DNA of 64,000 nt from CAWKGC01 sp963849005 (GTDB lineage Bacteria > Pseudomonadota > Gammaproteobacteria > Burkholderiales > Usitatibacteraceae). Made by a program: the position numbers and the translations under genes. Below are positions 19,817 through 30,780 of the stretch, one piece after another; position 1 is the first letter of the stretch; each line of letters opens with the position of its first letter. The stretch spans positions 88,891 to 152,890 of the forward strand of contig CAWKGC010000025.1 in the NCBI GenBank assembly GCA_963849005.1. Reading direction: 5' to 3'. The notes below the pieces were generated by a model. It saw nothing but the letters and a program-made list of their open reading frames with translations. It made no database searches and was not told the origin of the DNA.

Positions 19817-20765
19817 CGAGCTCCAGGCCGTCGTAGGTCATGGTGATCTTCAACGGCACCGACTTTCGCGTCAGCTCCTCGAAGCGCCTCGATTCGTGCA
19901 GCACGCGCTCGATCTCCCTGTCGTTGTTGGCGGGCTCGTGGTGGAAGAGCGCGAGATGGCGCACTTCCGCGCGCTGGCACAGCTCGACGCCGACCACGTT
20001 GCTCGAATGCCCCCAGTCGGCCTTCACCGAGATGGCCTCGGCGAGCGAGTACATGGCGTCGAAGCACACGAGGTCGGCATGGCGGAAAAACTCGATCACG
20101 CGCTCGGTGTCGGCGCGGTTCTCCAGCTTGTGCTCGGAGTCCGTCGCGTAGATGAAGGACCTGCCGCCGTGCCCGAAGCGGTAGCCGTAGGAATCGCCCG
20201 AGTGGAGCTGCAGGTGCGGCGTCACGCTCACTCCCGAGACCTCGGTCGTCACGCCCGGCTGCAGGCGCACGAATTCGACCTGCGCGGCGATCGTCGAGAA
20301 CGCCACGGGGAAGCACGGCGCAGCCTGCTGCTGGCGGAAGGCGTGCTCGAGCACGTCATGGCAACCGTGGATGCGAATGCGCGAGCCCGGGACATAGGAC
20401 GGCCCGAAGAAGGGGAAGCCCATGATGTGGTCCCAGTGCACGTGCGACATGAAAACGTTCACCGTCGCCGGCGCGCCGGCGCTGCGCGCGAGCACGCTCT
20501 CGCCGAAGGCGCGCGCCCCGCTGCCCATGTCGCACACGAAGAACTCGTCGCCGCCGGCCTCGATCTCGACGCACGAGGTATGGCCGCCGAAAGTGTGCGC
20601 AAGCGCGAAATCGAGCTCGGCATCGGCGAACGCGCCGGCCTCCTCCAGCGTGGCGAACTTGCGCCCTCCCGCCTTGACCAGCGCCTCGGCCACCCGGCCG
20701 CGCATGTCCGCCGACGTGAGCGCCACGGGAATGGAGCCGCGCGTTCCCCAGAAGCGGACTCTCAT
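19809..20765 (-). CDS. MBL-fold metallo-hydrolase
   Basis: Metallo-beta-lactamase fold protein of 318 residues, related to the RNase Z/PhnP-like branch. The start at 20765 gives MRVRFWGTRGSIPVA, the usual N-terminus of this group, and FGGHTSCVEI follows. The metal-binding motif is MSHVHWDHIMGFPFF (HxHxDH); further ligands are in ATDSEHKL, DWGHSS and LFHHEPA. Probable phosphodiesterase or hydrolase with two metal ions; substrate unknown. Confidence 0.88.
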   Translation of the reverse strand: MRVRFWGTRGSIPVALTSADMRGRVAEALVKAGGRKFATLEEAGAFADAELDFALAHTFGGHTSCVEIEAGGDEFFVCDMGSGARAFGESVLARSAGAPATVNVFMSHVHWDHIMGFPFFGPSYVPGSRIRIHGCHDVLEHAFRQQQAAPCFPVAFSTIAAQVEFVRLQPGVTTEVSGVSVTPHLQLHSGDSYGYRFGHGGRSFIYATDSEHKLENRADTERVIEFFRHADLVCFDAMYSLAEAISVKADWGHSSNVVGVELCQRAEVRHLALFHHEPANNDREIERVLHESRRFEELTRKSVPLKITMTYDGLELDV

Positions 20766-20858
20766 TTCATGCCCGGCCGGCGAAGGCAAAGGAAGGGAAG
20801 CGCCATGGCCGCATTGTCTCCATTCCCGCCCCGCCCGGCAAATCCGTGCCCCCGGCGC

Positions 20859-21846
20859 CTACTCGCACCGCCCGTGCGGGCAGCTGTTGACCTCGATCGA
20901 GATGTGCGCGAGCGCCGGGTTGTGGCTGAGCCGCCTGCGGTACAGGTCCGGGCTCCCGGGCCGGTCGGCCACGAGGCTCACGATGCAGGCGTACCGGCTG
21001 CGCCCCACCCGCCAGAGGTGCAGGTCGGCGATCTTCGCGTCGCCATCGGCCTCGATCGCGCCGCGCACCCACTGCGTCAGCGGGCCGTCCATCTCGCGGT
21101 CGAGCAGCACGCGCGAGGAATCGCGCACGAGCTGCCAGGCCCAGACGAGGATCAGGGCCGCGCCGGCGAGCCCCATCACCGGGTCGAGCCACCCCCAGCC
21201 GGCGAGCATGCCGGCCGTGAGTGCCGCGATCGCGAATACCGACGTGGCCGCGTCGGCGATCACGTGCACGTAGGCCGAGCGCATGTTGAGGTCGACGTGG
21301 CCGTGGTCATGGCCGTGGTCGTGGCGGAGCGTGGTCAGCCTGGTCGTGGCGGTCCCCGTGTTCGTGTTCGTCGTGGTGGCCATGGCCATGGTCGTGCCCC
21401 TTGAGCAGCCACGCGCACAGCAGGTTCACGGCCAGGCCCAGCACCGCGACCCAAAGGGCTTCCTCGAAGCGGATGTCCAGCGGCCTCACCAAGCGCGCGA
21501 TCGACTCGACCACCATGTAGAGCGCCACCACGGCCAGCAGCAGCGCGCTGGCGAAGGAGCCGAGGATCTCGATCTTCCAGGTGCCGAAGGCATAGCTCGC
21601 GTCGCCGGCATGGCGCCGGGCCAGCTGGTAGGAGATGCCGGTGATGGCGAGTGCCGCCGCGTGCGTGGCCATGTGCCAGCCGTCGGCGGTGAGCGCCATC
21701 GAGTTGGTGAGCCAGCCCACTACGATCTCCGCGACCATCATCGCCGCGGTGATCGCCACCACGATCCACGTTCGCCTCTCGCCCGCGGCGTTGCCTTCGT
21801 CGAAGACGTGCTCGTGCTGCCAGGCGCTCAGGTCGTGCGCGCGCAT
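20859..21846 (-). CDS. Cation diffusion facilitator (DmeF/CzcD type), frameshifted in the His-rich loop
   Basis: Inner-membrane divalent metal/proton antiporter of the CDF family, likely exporting Co, Ni or Zn. The 5' frame (21846 down to about 21340) gives MRAHDLSAWQHEHVFD, typical of DmeF, then helices with the metal site LTNSMALTADGWHMATHAAAL (parts: SMALTADGWHM). The 3' frame resumes with HDHGHDHGHVDLNMRSAYVHVIADAATSV, whose HVIADA holds the second half of the metal site, and ends SIEVNSCPHGRCE. The frames switch within the His/Asp/Gly repeat near 21340-21360, a simple-sequence tract where a single indel is easy. Either a consensus error or slippage. It follows the HMA gene. Confidence 0.87.
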
Positions 21847-21852
21847 CGGGTA

Positions 21853-22059
21853 TCAGGCGATCGGTTCCAGCCGGTAGCGTCCGGCGGCGGCAACGACGCG
21901 GTTCAGCTGCTCGAGCGGGATCGGCGCCTCGCTCGTGAAGCTCGCGCTTGGCGGGTCGAGCGTGACCTCGACTTCGCTTGCGACGGTAGCGAGGGCCTCG
22001 CGGACCGACTTCACGCAATGGCCGCAGGTGAGCCCGGTGACGGCATAGGTGTGCTTCAT
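21853..22059 (-). CDS. Heavy-metal-associated (CopZ-like) protein
   Basis: Single HMA domain of 68 residues with the metal motif GLTCGHCVKSVREAL (CxxC), the ferredoxin-like ATX1 fold expected for a copper chaperone. The second Cys region and VEVTLDPPSASF strand are typical. It lies between a cupredoxin gene and a CDF transporter gene on the same strand, which suggests a metal-handling group. Confidence 0.88.
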   Translation of the reverse strand: MKHTYAVTGLTCGHCVKSVREALATVASEVEVTLDPPSASFTSEAPIPLEQLNRVVAAAGRYRLEPIA

Positions 22060-22127
22060 CGCTTCGCCCTTCCGGCCGGCGCGGGGATCGCCGGCAACAC
22101 CCGCAGTTTACCTTTCCTGCGGCGTGC

Positions 22128-22634
22128 CTACTTTGCCTGCTTCGGCGGCGAGACGTTGATGCGTCCCTTCATCCCCGCCTCGAAATGGCCGGGCACGAGG
22201 CAGGCGAAGGCGAAGGTGCCGGGCCGGGTGAACTGCCACGTGAAGCTCTGCCTGCCTCCCGCCTTCACATGCACCATCCAGGGCTCGTCGTGTTCCATGC
22301 CCGGGTGCTTCGCCATCATCTCGGCATGGGCGGCGAGGTCGGCCTGCGTGCCGATGACCATCTCGTGAAGCAGCTCGCCCTTGTTGGCCACGGCGAACGT
22401 CACCGTCTCGCCCTGCGCCACGGTGACTTCGGCGGGCGTGAAGCGCATCTGGTCGCTCATGTCGATGGACACCGTGCGGGTGGCCTTCTTCGGATCGCCT
22501 TCGCGGCCGAAGGCATGCTGCTGCGTGGAGAGCTTGCGAGATGCGCCTTGCGCGGCGGGCGCGGCGCCCTCGTGCGCCCACGCCGCTGGCGATGCGAGCA
22601 GCGCCCCGAAGACGACAGGCGCGATCCGGCGCAT
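22128..22634 (-). CDS. Cupredoxin-domain copper protein with signal peptide
   Basis: Periplasmic blue-copper-like protein of 168 residues. The signal peptide is MRRIAPVVFGALLASPAAWA. The copper ligands are visible: His in GELLHEMVIG, Cys and His in FAFACLVPGHFEAGM (C-x4-H-x4-M). Met/His-rich DLAAHAEMMAKHPGMEHD between them is common in periplasmic copper-resistance cupredoxins near CopA/CusF-type systems. The start codon overlaps the sixA stop by 4 bases or fewer. Confidence 0.88.
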   Translation of the reverse strand: MRRIAPVVFGALLASPAAWAHEGAAPAAQGASRKLSTQQHAFGREGDPKKATRTVSIDMSDQMRFTPAEVTVAQGETVTFAVANKGELLHEMVIGTQADLAAHAEMMAKHPGMEHDEPWMVHVKAGGRQSFTWQFTRPGTFAFACLVPGHFEAGMKGRINVSPPKQAK

Positions 22635-23095
22635 CAATCGGCGAGATCGGGGCCTATCACGGCGCGCAGCACCGTCTCGCCGATCGCGGCATCCTCGTCG
22701 GCGCGCGACGAGAACCACCAGATCGCGCCCTTGCGGATGGTGACGTTGCCTGCCTTGCCGTAGATCAGGCGGGCCGCGGCGCGGCCGAGCGTCGGCTGGT
22801 GGCCGACGATGATCACGTTGCGCCCGGCGTTCGGCCAGCCGGCCTCGCGCAACAGCGCGTCCTCCGAGGCCTCGGGGCTGAGCGTGACCCTGGTCTCGTA
22901 CTTGCGTTCCAGCGCATCGGCCGTCTGCACCGCGCGCGCGGCGGGGCTCACCAGCACCTTCCAGTCCTCCTCGAGGCGGGGCTTGAGCCACTTGGCGATG
23001 CGGGAGGCCTGCTTGCGGCCCTTGTCGGTCAGTTCGCGCTTCATGTCGTCCGCGCCTTCGTGGGCATCGGCGTGGCGCCAGAGGATCAGTTCCAT
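22634..23095 (-). CDS. sixA: Phosphohistidine phosphatase SixA
   Basis: Histidine-phosphatase (RHG) superfamily protein of 153 residues. The catalytic LILWRHADAHEGADD, the LVSPAARAVQTAD segment and IIVGHQPTLGRAAARL (second catalytic His) match SixA, which dephosphorylates phosphohistidine on HPt or NPr-like domains. It heads the metal gene group but has no obvious functional tie to it. Confidence 0.9.
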   Translation of the reverse strand: MELILWRHADAHEGADDMKRELTDKGRKQASRIAKWLKPRLEEDWKVLVSPAARAVQTADALERKYETRVTLSPEASEDALLREAGWPNAGRNVIIVGHQPTLGRAAARLIYGKAGNVTIRKGAIWWFSSRADEDAAIGETVLRAVIGPDLAD

Positions 23096-23234
23096 ATTCG
23101 TCTTCAGGTCGTTGCGGGGGATGCGAATTAAACCACGAACCGCATGACCGGCGCTCGCGCTGTCACGGACTTGTCACACGGCCCCGCAAGGGTCGGGCGC
23201 CAATCGCCTCCGGTGTGTCGATGGACTGGGCGTT

Positions 23235-23564
23235 GGGGTGCCACGGCCGGCGCCCGGGAGTCGGGTTTGAAATTCGTACAGAGGGCGGGAGGCAGTCACG
23301 TCCGGGGAAATGGGGTCAGGTTACATTTCCGGCCAGGATCGCAGAGCGAACCTGATCTGCCGAAAATGTAACCTGACCCCATTTCCCCGGGGGCCTGGAC
23401 GAGACTGCCTCCCGCCCCCGCACGATCGGGGTGTGCGCAGAGCCTGCTGCACGCGGCGCTGTGAATTCACTGCATCCCGGCGCACGCCCCGCTGTCTCCG
23501 GGGCGTGGGGGTGCCTCGGCCGGGCGACCGTTACCCGACTCCCGGGCGCCGGCCGTGGCACCCC
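23235..23564. repeat. Nested inverted repeats in the sixA / prolyl oligopeptidase intergenic region
   Basis: Three pairs of reverse-complementary arms are stacked inside one another: outer 23235-23265 with 23534-23564 (about 31 bp, perfect), middle 23283-23297 with 23403-23417 (15 bp, perfect), and inner 23302-23328 with 23364-23390 (27 bp, perfect, carrying ggggtcaggttacattt). The inner pair belongs to the GGGGTCAG family. The gap 23096-23639 (544 bases) holds no convincing gene. Confidence 0.9.
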
Positions 23565-23571
23565 CACGCCC

Positions 23572-23599
23572 GGTTGCCGGTTGCCGGTTGCCGGTTGCC
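23572..23599. repeat. Four tandem copies of the 7-mer ggttgcc
   Basis: Units start at 23572, 23579, 23586 and 23593, directly after the outer arm of the nested inverted repeat and 40 bases before the end of the prolyl oligopeptidase gene. A slippage-prone noncoding tract. Confidence 0.9.
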
Positions 23600-23639
23600 G
23601 TATGCAGTATTCCGCTTGCGAAAACGCAGGACGGCATCG

Positions 23640-25892
23640 CTACTTCGGCTGGAACTCCTCGCGCCCGAACTGCCAGAACAGGAACGAATAGATGTCGGCG
23701 AGTTCCTCGATGCGGCTCTGGCGCGTCGAGCCGGGCCCGTGGCCGGCCGCGTAGTCCACGCGCAGGAGGACGGGTTTCCCGCTCGCGCTCGCGGCCTGCA
23801 ACCGCGCGGCCATCTTCGCCGCCTGCCATGGATCGACGCGCGGGTCGTTCGCGCCGGTGGTGAGCAGAACGCCCGGATAGGCGGCGCCGTCCTTCACCTG
23901 ATGGTAGGACGACATGGCGAGCAGCGCCTTGAATCCCTCCGCGGTCGCAGTGGAACCGAACTCGGGAATGTTGGGCGGGCCGTTGGCCGTGGTCTCCATG
24001 CGCACCATGTCGAACACGCCAACGCGCCCGATCGCCGCGGCGAAGAGGTCGGGCCTGAGCGTGAGCGCGCCGCCCAGCGGGATGCCGCCGGCGCTGCCGC
24101 CCTGGATCGCAAGGCGCCTGGGGCTGGTGAAACCGTACTTGATCAGGAATTCCGCCGCGGCGATGAAGTCCATGGTGGTGTTGACCTTGTTCGCCTTCTG
24201 CCCGCCCTTGTGCCAGGCCTCGCCGTATTCGCCTCCGCCGCGAATGTGGGCGAAGGCAAGGATGCCCCCGCGTTCCAGCCATGCGAGCCGGGTGGCGTCG
24301 AAGTTGGGCGTCACGGAAATGCCGTAGCTGCCGTAGCCGGTGAGGATCGTCGGGTTGTCGCCCGAGAGCAGCGTCGACTTGCGGTACACGAGCGACACGG
24401 GGACCACGGTGCCGTCGAAGCTGGTGGCATCGAGGCGCACTTCGTCGATCTCGGAAAAGTCCACGGGAGATTTCGGCTGCCAGCCGGTGTTGGCGAGGTT
24501 GCCGGTGCGCGCATCGAGGCTGACGATCGCCGGCGGCTCCGCCCAGCTCTGCAGCCTGAGGATCACGCCGGGCCGGCGCGGATCGGCGACCATCTCCGAG
24601 ATCACCACGTCGAAGGGCAGCTTCAGGAACTCCGTCTTCTTCTCGCCCAGCCTCCAGCGCGAGAAGTTCACGCGCCACAGGCGGTCCAGCCCGCCCAGCA
24701 TCTCCGACAGGTAAAGGCCGTCCTGCGCCACGACGAAGGAGCGCCAGACGCCGTGGTCCTCGGGCACGATCACCTTGGCGAGCGCGAATTCCGGCTTCGA
24801 CGCCGTCGCGTGCAGCACCTTGAAGCGCGGCGCGCCCTTGTGCGTGAGCGCATAGAGGTCGTCGGACCAGGCCTCGAACTGGGTGATGCCGTCGGCCGGA
24901 TCGACGATCTTGTGCCATTGCGGCTTGCCCTCGCCGAGCGACCTGACCAGCGTCTGGTAGACGAACAGCTCGCGCTTCACGCCTTCGGTGGCGATGGCGT
25001 AGGCGAACTTGGACTCGATCGGGACCAGCAGGCGCGGATAGATCTGCACCGGCAGTCCGAGGGCGCCCCCGACGCCGCGGCCGAACACGATCTCGTCGGC
25101 TTCCGCGCCGCGCCCGAGAACGTGGCGGTAGATGCGTATGTCGTCGTAGCGCTTGACCGCTTCCGCGACTCCTTCGGGATAGCGCGCGTAATAGAAAATG
25201 GTGCCGTCCTGCGACCAGGCGAGGTGCGAGTTGAAGCGCGCGCGCGGCAGCTTGATGCCGAGGTCGCGGCCGGTCGAAGTCTCGGCGACGTAGAGGGTCG
25301 CGTCCTCTCCTCCTCCCGCCGACATGCCGTAGGCGACGTGGCGCGCGTCGGGCGAAGGCTGGTACCAGTTGATCGCGAACGCCTGCGCGCCATCGCCGGC
25401 GCGCTGCGGATCGAGGAGCGCCTTTTCCGCGCCCGCCATGCCGTCGCGCGTCATCAGCTTCGGCGTGCTGTCGCCCGGCGAGAGCTTCAGGTAGAACACG
25501 CGGCCGGCGGCGATCTTCACGTCGCTCACCACCGCGCCCGACTGCGAAAGCGCGGTGATGCGATCGAGGAGCTCCTTGCGCCCGGGAATGCGCTCGAGCA
25601 CCCCGCGCGTGAAATCGGACTGCGCCCTGAGCGCCGCCTGCACCTCGGGGCTGTCCTGCTGCTCCAGCCAGCGGAAGGGATCGGCGACGGTGACGCCGTG
25701 CAGGACGTCGCTGTCGGCCCGCGCCGCGACGGGCGGGGCGGGAAACTTCGCGGGCTGCCGGGCCGGCGCAGGCGCGGCGGCTGGCGCGACGGCGGCCTGG
25801 GGAACGGCAGATGGCGTGTCGGGCAGCGACTGCGCCGCGGCTTGCGTCAGGACGAAACAGGCCAGCACGGCCGGCAGGGGGATTCGAGACAT
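23640..25892 (-). CDS. Prolyl oligopeptidase family serine peptidase (S9), secreted
   Basis: Peptidase of 750 residues with N-terminal beta-propeller and C-terminal alpha/beta hydrolase domain, predicted periplasmic. The start at 25892 is favoured by GAGGAG 6 bases upstream and gives the signal peptide MSRIPLPAVLACFVLTQAAA. An Ala/Pro-rich linker and the S9A opening DPFRWLEQQDSPEVQAAL follow. The catalytic Ser is in LAIQGGSAGGIPLGG, the Asp region is TTGANDPRVDPW and the His is in YAAGHGPGSTRQ. Last gene of a three-gene run, overlapping the ABC gene reading if the earlier ATG at 25913 is used. Confidence 0.91.
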   Translation of the reverse strand: MSRIPLPAVLACFVLTQAAAQSLPDTPSAVPQAAVAPAAAPAPARQPAKFPAPPVAARADSDVLHGVTVADPFRWLEQQDSPEVQAALRAQSDFTRGVLERIPGRKELLDRITALSQSGAVVSDVKIAAGRVFYLKLSPGDSTPKLMTRDGMAGAEKALLDPQRAGDGAQAFAINWYQPSPDARHVAYGMSAGGGEDATLYVAETSTGRDLGIKLPRARFNSHLAWSQDGTIFYYARYPEGVAEAVKRYDDIRIYRHVLGRGAEADEIVFGRGVGGALGLPVQIYPRLLVPIESKFAYAIATEGVKRELFVYQTLVRSLGEGKPQWHKIVDPADGITQFEAWSDDLYALTHKGAPRFKVLHATASKPEFALAKVIVPEDHGVWRSFVVAQDGLYLSEMLGGLDRLWRVNFSRWRLGEKKTEFLKLPFDVVISEMVADPRRPGVILRLQSWAEPPAIVSLDARTGNLANTGWQPKSPVDFSEIDEVRLDATSFDGTVVPVSLVYRKSTLLSGDNPTILTGYGSYGISVTPNFDATRLAWLERGGILAFAHIRGGGEYGEAWHKGGQKANKVNTTMDFIAAAEFLIKYGFTSPRRLAIQGGSAGGIPLGGALTLRPDLFAAAIGRVGVFDMVRMETTANGPPNIPEFGSTATAEGFKALLAMSSYHQVKDGAAYPGVLLTTGANDPRVDPWQAAKMAARLQAASASGKPVLLRVDYAAGHGPGSTRQSRIEELADIYSFLFWQFGREEFQPK

Positions 25893-25909
25893 CGATTGCT
25901 CCTCGTTCT

Positions 25910-27697
<1,788 letters not shown>

Positions 27698-27704
27698 ACG
27701 CGGA

Positions 27705-30545
27705 TCAGCCGCCCCGCGCGACCTGAGGCTTGGCTACGCTTCCGGAAAGCGAGAACGAGCCGCGGTCCTGCGCCACGTTGGAGCGCAGTTCCACCGATAG
27801 CCGGCCGTTCACCTGGCTGTTGGGCGCGACGTTGACGTTCCCGGCGGCGCGCAGCACGCCGCCCGCGAGCACCACGTTGGTGAACGAGATCGCGCCATTG
27901 GCCGCGGAGACCTGCCCGTTCAATTCCTGGAACTTGGTGACGCCTCCACGGCCCCCGCTCGAGGCCGACTGCATCGCGGTGACCAGGTCGATGTTCGAAA
28001 TCGAGCCGTTGACCACGGTGAACTTGCCCTGCATCGAAGGCGCCGCAAGCAGCGCATCCAGGGTCGGCGTTTCGCTCGAGATGCTGAAATTGCCCTCCAT
28101 CCGCCCTTGCACCACGACATCGCGCGTGAACGCGGCGATGACTTCCTTGGCCTGCAGCTTCACCACGGATAGGTCGGAGAAGAGCTTGAAGCCATTCGCC
28201 CAGTTGACCTTGAGCGTGCCGCTGATCCTGCCGTCCATCGCGTCGGCCTCGAACTCCGGCACCAGGATCTCCTCCCTTGAGACCGTGCCCTTCATCCGCA
28301 CGTCGTTGATCGGCAGGGGCGCGCCCATCGGAATCTGCCATTCGCGCGCGCTGAACTCGAAATTGAAGGTGGCGGCGTTGGGGGTCGGCTGGAGCACCAC
28401 CGACCATTTCTTGTCGCCCGAAATGAGCGCGCGCTTGATCGCCCCCTTGGCATCGAAGTCGAAATTCGCCTCGAAAGGCGCAATCACCGGCTGCGTGTCG
28501 AGCTTCACGCTGCGAAGCTTCAGGTGGTCGATCGAGGCGGAGGCGGCCTTGCCTTCCACGACGCCCCACGACGGCAGGCGCTTCAAGGCATCGGCCGAAA
28601 TCGTGATGCCGTCGAGTTCCAGCGTATCGATCGACACCTTGTCGCCGAAGAGCGAGCCGATGTCGAGGAACACCCTGCCGCTCTGGGCCTTGGTGTCGAG
28701 CAGCTTGCCGACGGCAAGTCCCTGGAGCTTCAGGTGCGGGGTCGGGACCATGGAAAACGTGAGCGAGCTGATGCTCACATCGTCGTGCATCCAGCCGCCG
28801 ATGCCCTTTTCCAGCTTGGTGGCGAAGCTCCTGAGCGGCATCACGTGAAGCGCGCCGATGCCGACGACCAGGATGGCGACCAGGCTGACGACGAACGTCC
28901 TGACGATGTTGCGCTTCTTGCGGCGCGGGCGCCGGACCACCATGTCCTCGTCGACGAAATCGGGCTCGACCTTCTGCCGCAGGATCTCGGCCATCTCGTG
29001 GGCGCGGCGGTCCTGCTCGGCGCGCTGGCGCTGTTCCTCGTCCAGCTCGGCCTTCTTCTTCGCCTGCATGAAGGCCTTGGCCTGCGCCTCGCCCTCCACC
29101 TTGGCGCGCTTTTCCGAGTCCTGCGCCATCTCCGCCTCGACCTTGGCGCGCGTCTCCTGGGCCACGTGCTCGCGGGCCCGCGACTCGATGCGCGCCTTCA
29201 TCTCGGCCGCTTCCTTGGCCGCGCGCTCTTCCGCGAGGCGCGCGTTCAGGTCGCGCTCGCGGCGCTCGCGCTCCTCGGATTCGATCGCGGCCTTGGCCTG
29301 CGCCTCGATCTTGGCGCGCCTTTCGGCATCGAGCTTGGCCTGCATCGCGGCCTGTTCCCTGGCGCTGGCCTCGGCTTCCTCGCGCGCCCTGACCTCCATG
29401 CGGCGCAAGCGGCGGTTTTCTTCCTCGGCCTTCAGGCGCCCTTCGGCCTCGGCGGCGGCGCGCTTCTCGGCTTCGGCACGAAGCGCGGCCTCGCGCTCGG
29501 CGTTCTCGTTGGCCGCCTTCTCCGCGGAGATGCGCACCTCGAGCTCCGCGCGCTTCAGCGTGGCGCGCTCTTCCTTCAGGCGATCGTCCAGCTCGGCGCG
29601 CGCGGCAAGCTTGGCTTCGGCGAAGATCTGCGCCTGCATCTCGGCGCGCGTCTTCTCCTCGACTTCGGTGCGCAACAGCTGCTCCATCTCGCCACGGATG
29701 CGCGCCTCGATTTCTTCCTTGAGGCGGGCGCGCAGCTCGTGCTCGGCGGCGTCCGCGTCCTGGGCCTTGCTCTTCACCGCCGACTCGGCCGCAGCGCGCG
29801 CCTTTGCCAATGCCGCCGCCTCCGCTTCGGCGCGCGCGCGCGCCTCGCCCAGCGCCTTGGCTTCGGACTCGGCCTTCATGCGCGCCTCCGTGAGCCGGCG
29901 GCTTTCTTCCTCTTCCTTGGCTTTCTGCTCGGTGGTCAGCTTGGCCTGCTGTTCCTGCAACGCACGGTTGCGCGCGGCTTCTTCGCGCAGCTTGGCCTCG
30001 ACCTGCGTGCGCGCGTGCTCCGCCGCTTCCTTGGCCTTGCGCGCCTGCTCCATCGCCTTCGCTTCGGCCTCGCCCTTGGCCTTGGCATCCGCCTCGAGCC
30101 GCGCGCGCATTTCCATTTCGCTCTTGGCCTTGGCGCGCGCCTGAACCTGCGCGAGTTCACGCCCCTTCGCCTCCGCCTCGGCCTGTTCGCGCTGGCGCAC
30201 CAGTTCGGAAATGTCGTTTGCCGCCGCGGCGATCTTCTGGCCGGATGGCGGCGGCGGCGCCGGGGCCCTGCTTGGCGCCGTGAAATCGAAATCGTCGTCG
30301 CCGAAGGGGTCCGGCTCGGCCTTGCGTACTTCGAAGACGCGCACGAAGCCGTCCCGGGTAAGCGTGACCATGGCTTTCTCGAGCGCACCCTTCTCGATCT
30401 CGGCCTTCTCGAGGATCTGCCCGGCGTTCGACTTGCCGTCGACCAGCTTCAGGACCTTCATCAGGTCGCGCGACAGCGACGCGCTCTTCTGGTTGACCTG
30501 CGTGATGCCTTTTGCGGTCTTGGTGTAAACGGTGGTGAGGTTCAT
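27705..30545 (-). CDS. Large membrane protein: winged-helix-like domain, long coiled coil, AsmA-like domain
   Basis: Protein of 946 residues with four parts. Residues 1-75 resemble the small helical LVDG domain found in betaproteobacterial regulators (LSRDLMKVLKLVDGKSNAGQ, then TLTRDGFVRVFEV). Residues 76-104 are an acidic and Pro-rich linker. Residues about 105-525 are almost continuous Ala/Glu/Arg/Lys heptad-like helix. A basic patch RRPRRKKRN at 538-546 precedes one membrane helix (FVVSLVAILVVGIGALHVM, about 551-569). Residues 570-946 look AsmA-like: repeated strands with KLQGLAVGKLL and VAPNSQVNGRLSVELRS. Expected topology is coiled coil in the cytoplasm and AsmA part in the periplasm. 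AsmA-family proteins act in envelope lipid transfer or assembly. First gene of the run with the ABC exporter and peptidase. Function unknown. Confidence 0.82.
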   Translation of the reverse strand: MNLTTVYTKTAKGITQVNQKSASLSRDLMKVLKLVDGKSNAGQILEKAEIEKGALEKAMVTLTRDGFVRVFEVRKAEPDPFGDDDFDFTAPSRAPAPPPPSGQKIAAAANDISELVRQREQAEAEAKGRELAQVQARAKAKSEMEMRARLEADAKAKGEAEAKAMEQARKAKEAAEHARTQVEAKLREEAARNRALQEQQAKLTTEQKAKEEEESRRLTEARMKAESEAKALGEARARAEAEAAALAKARAAAESAVKSKAQDADAAEHELRARLKEEIEARIRGEMEQLLRTEVEEKTRAEMQAQIFAEAKLAARAELDDRLKEERATLKRAELEVRISAEKAANENAEREAALRAEAEKRAAAEAEGRLKAEEENRRLRRMEVRAREEAEASAREQAAMQAKLDAERRAKIEAQAKAAIESEERERRERDLNARLAEERAAKEAAEMKARIESRAREHVAQETRAKVEAEMAQDSEKRAKVEGEAQAKAFMQAKKKAELDEEQRQRAEQDRRAHEMAEILRQKVEPDFVDEDMVVRRPRRKKRNIVRTFVVSLVAILVVGIGALHVMPLRSFATKLEKGIGGWMHDDVSISSLTFSMVPTPHLKLQGLAVGKLLDTKAQSGRVFLDIGSLFGDKVSIDTLELDGITISADALKRLPSWGVVEGKAASASIDHLKLRSVKLDTQPVIAPFEANFDFDAKGAIKRALISGDKKWSVVLQPTPNAATFNFEFSAREWQIPMGAPLPINDVRMKGTVSREEILVPEFEADAMDGRISGTLKVNWANGFKLFSDLSVVKLQAKEVIAAFTRDVVVQGRMEGNFSISSETPTLDALLAAPSMQGKFTVVNGSISNIDLVTAMQSASSGGRGGVTKFQELNGQVSAANGAISFTNVVLAGGVLRAAGNVNVAPNSQVNGRLSVELRSNVAQDRGSFSLSGSVAKPQVARGG

Positions 30546-30780
30546 TCCGTTCCCTGGCTGTCCTTGTTGCCGCCCGGAAGGGCTTGTCCCGTGCCGACGC
30601 AGCGTGTCATGGAAACGACGGTGGGGGCAAGTACTGCCCCGGCAGGCAGGTCATCGATAATCATCTCATGAAATCAGCATGTTGGAAAATGACTCCCTCC
30701 CCCGCCCCCTCCCGGCCGGTCAACCGGATAGGCTGCCGGGGCGTTTTGCTCGATGTCCGTCGCGCTGACGGGGAGCCCCG

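Noticed and set aside
28524..30671. A 715-codon plus-strand frame opposite the coiled-coil gene, rich in Leu/Gly/Arg
   Set aside because: It is the complement of Ala/Glu/Lys heptads; no start signal and no family resemblance.
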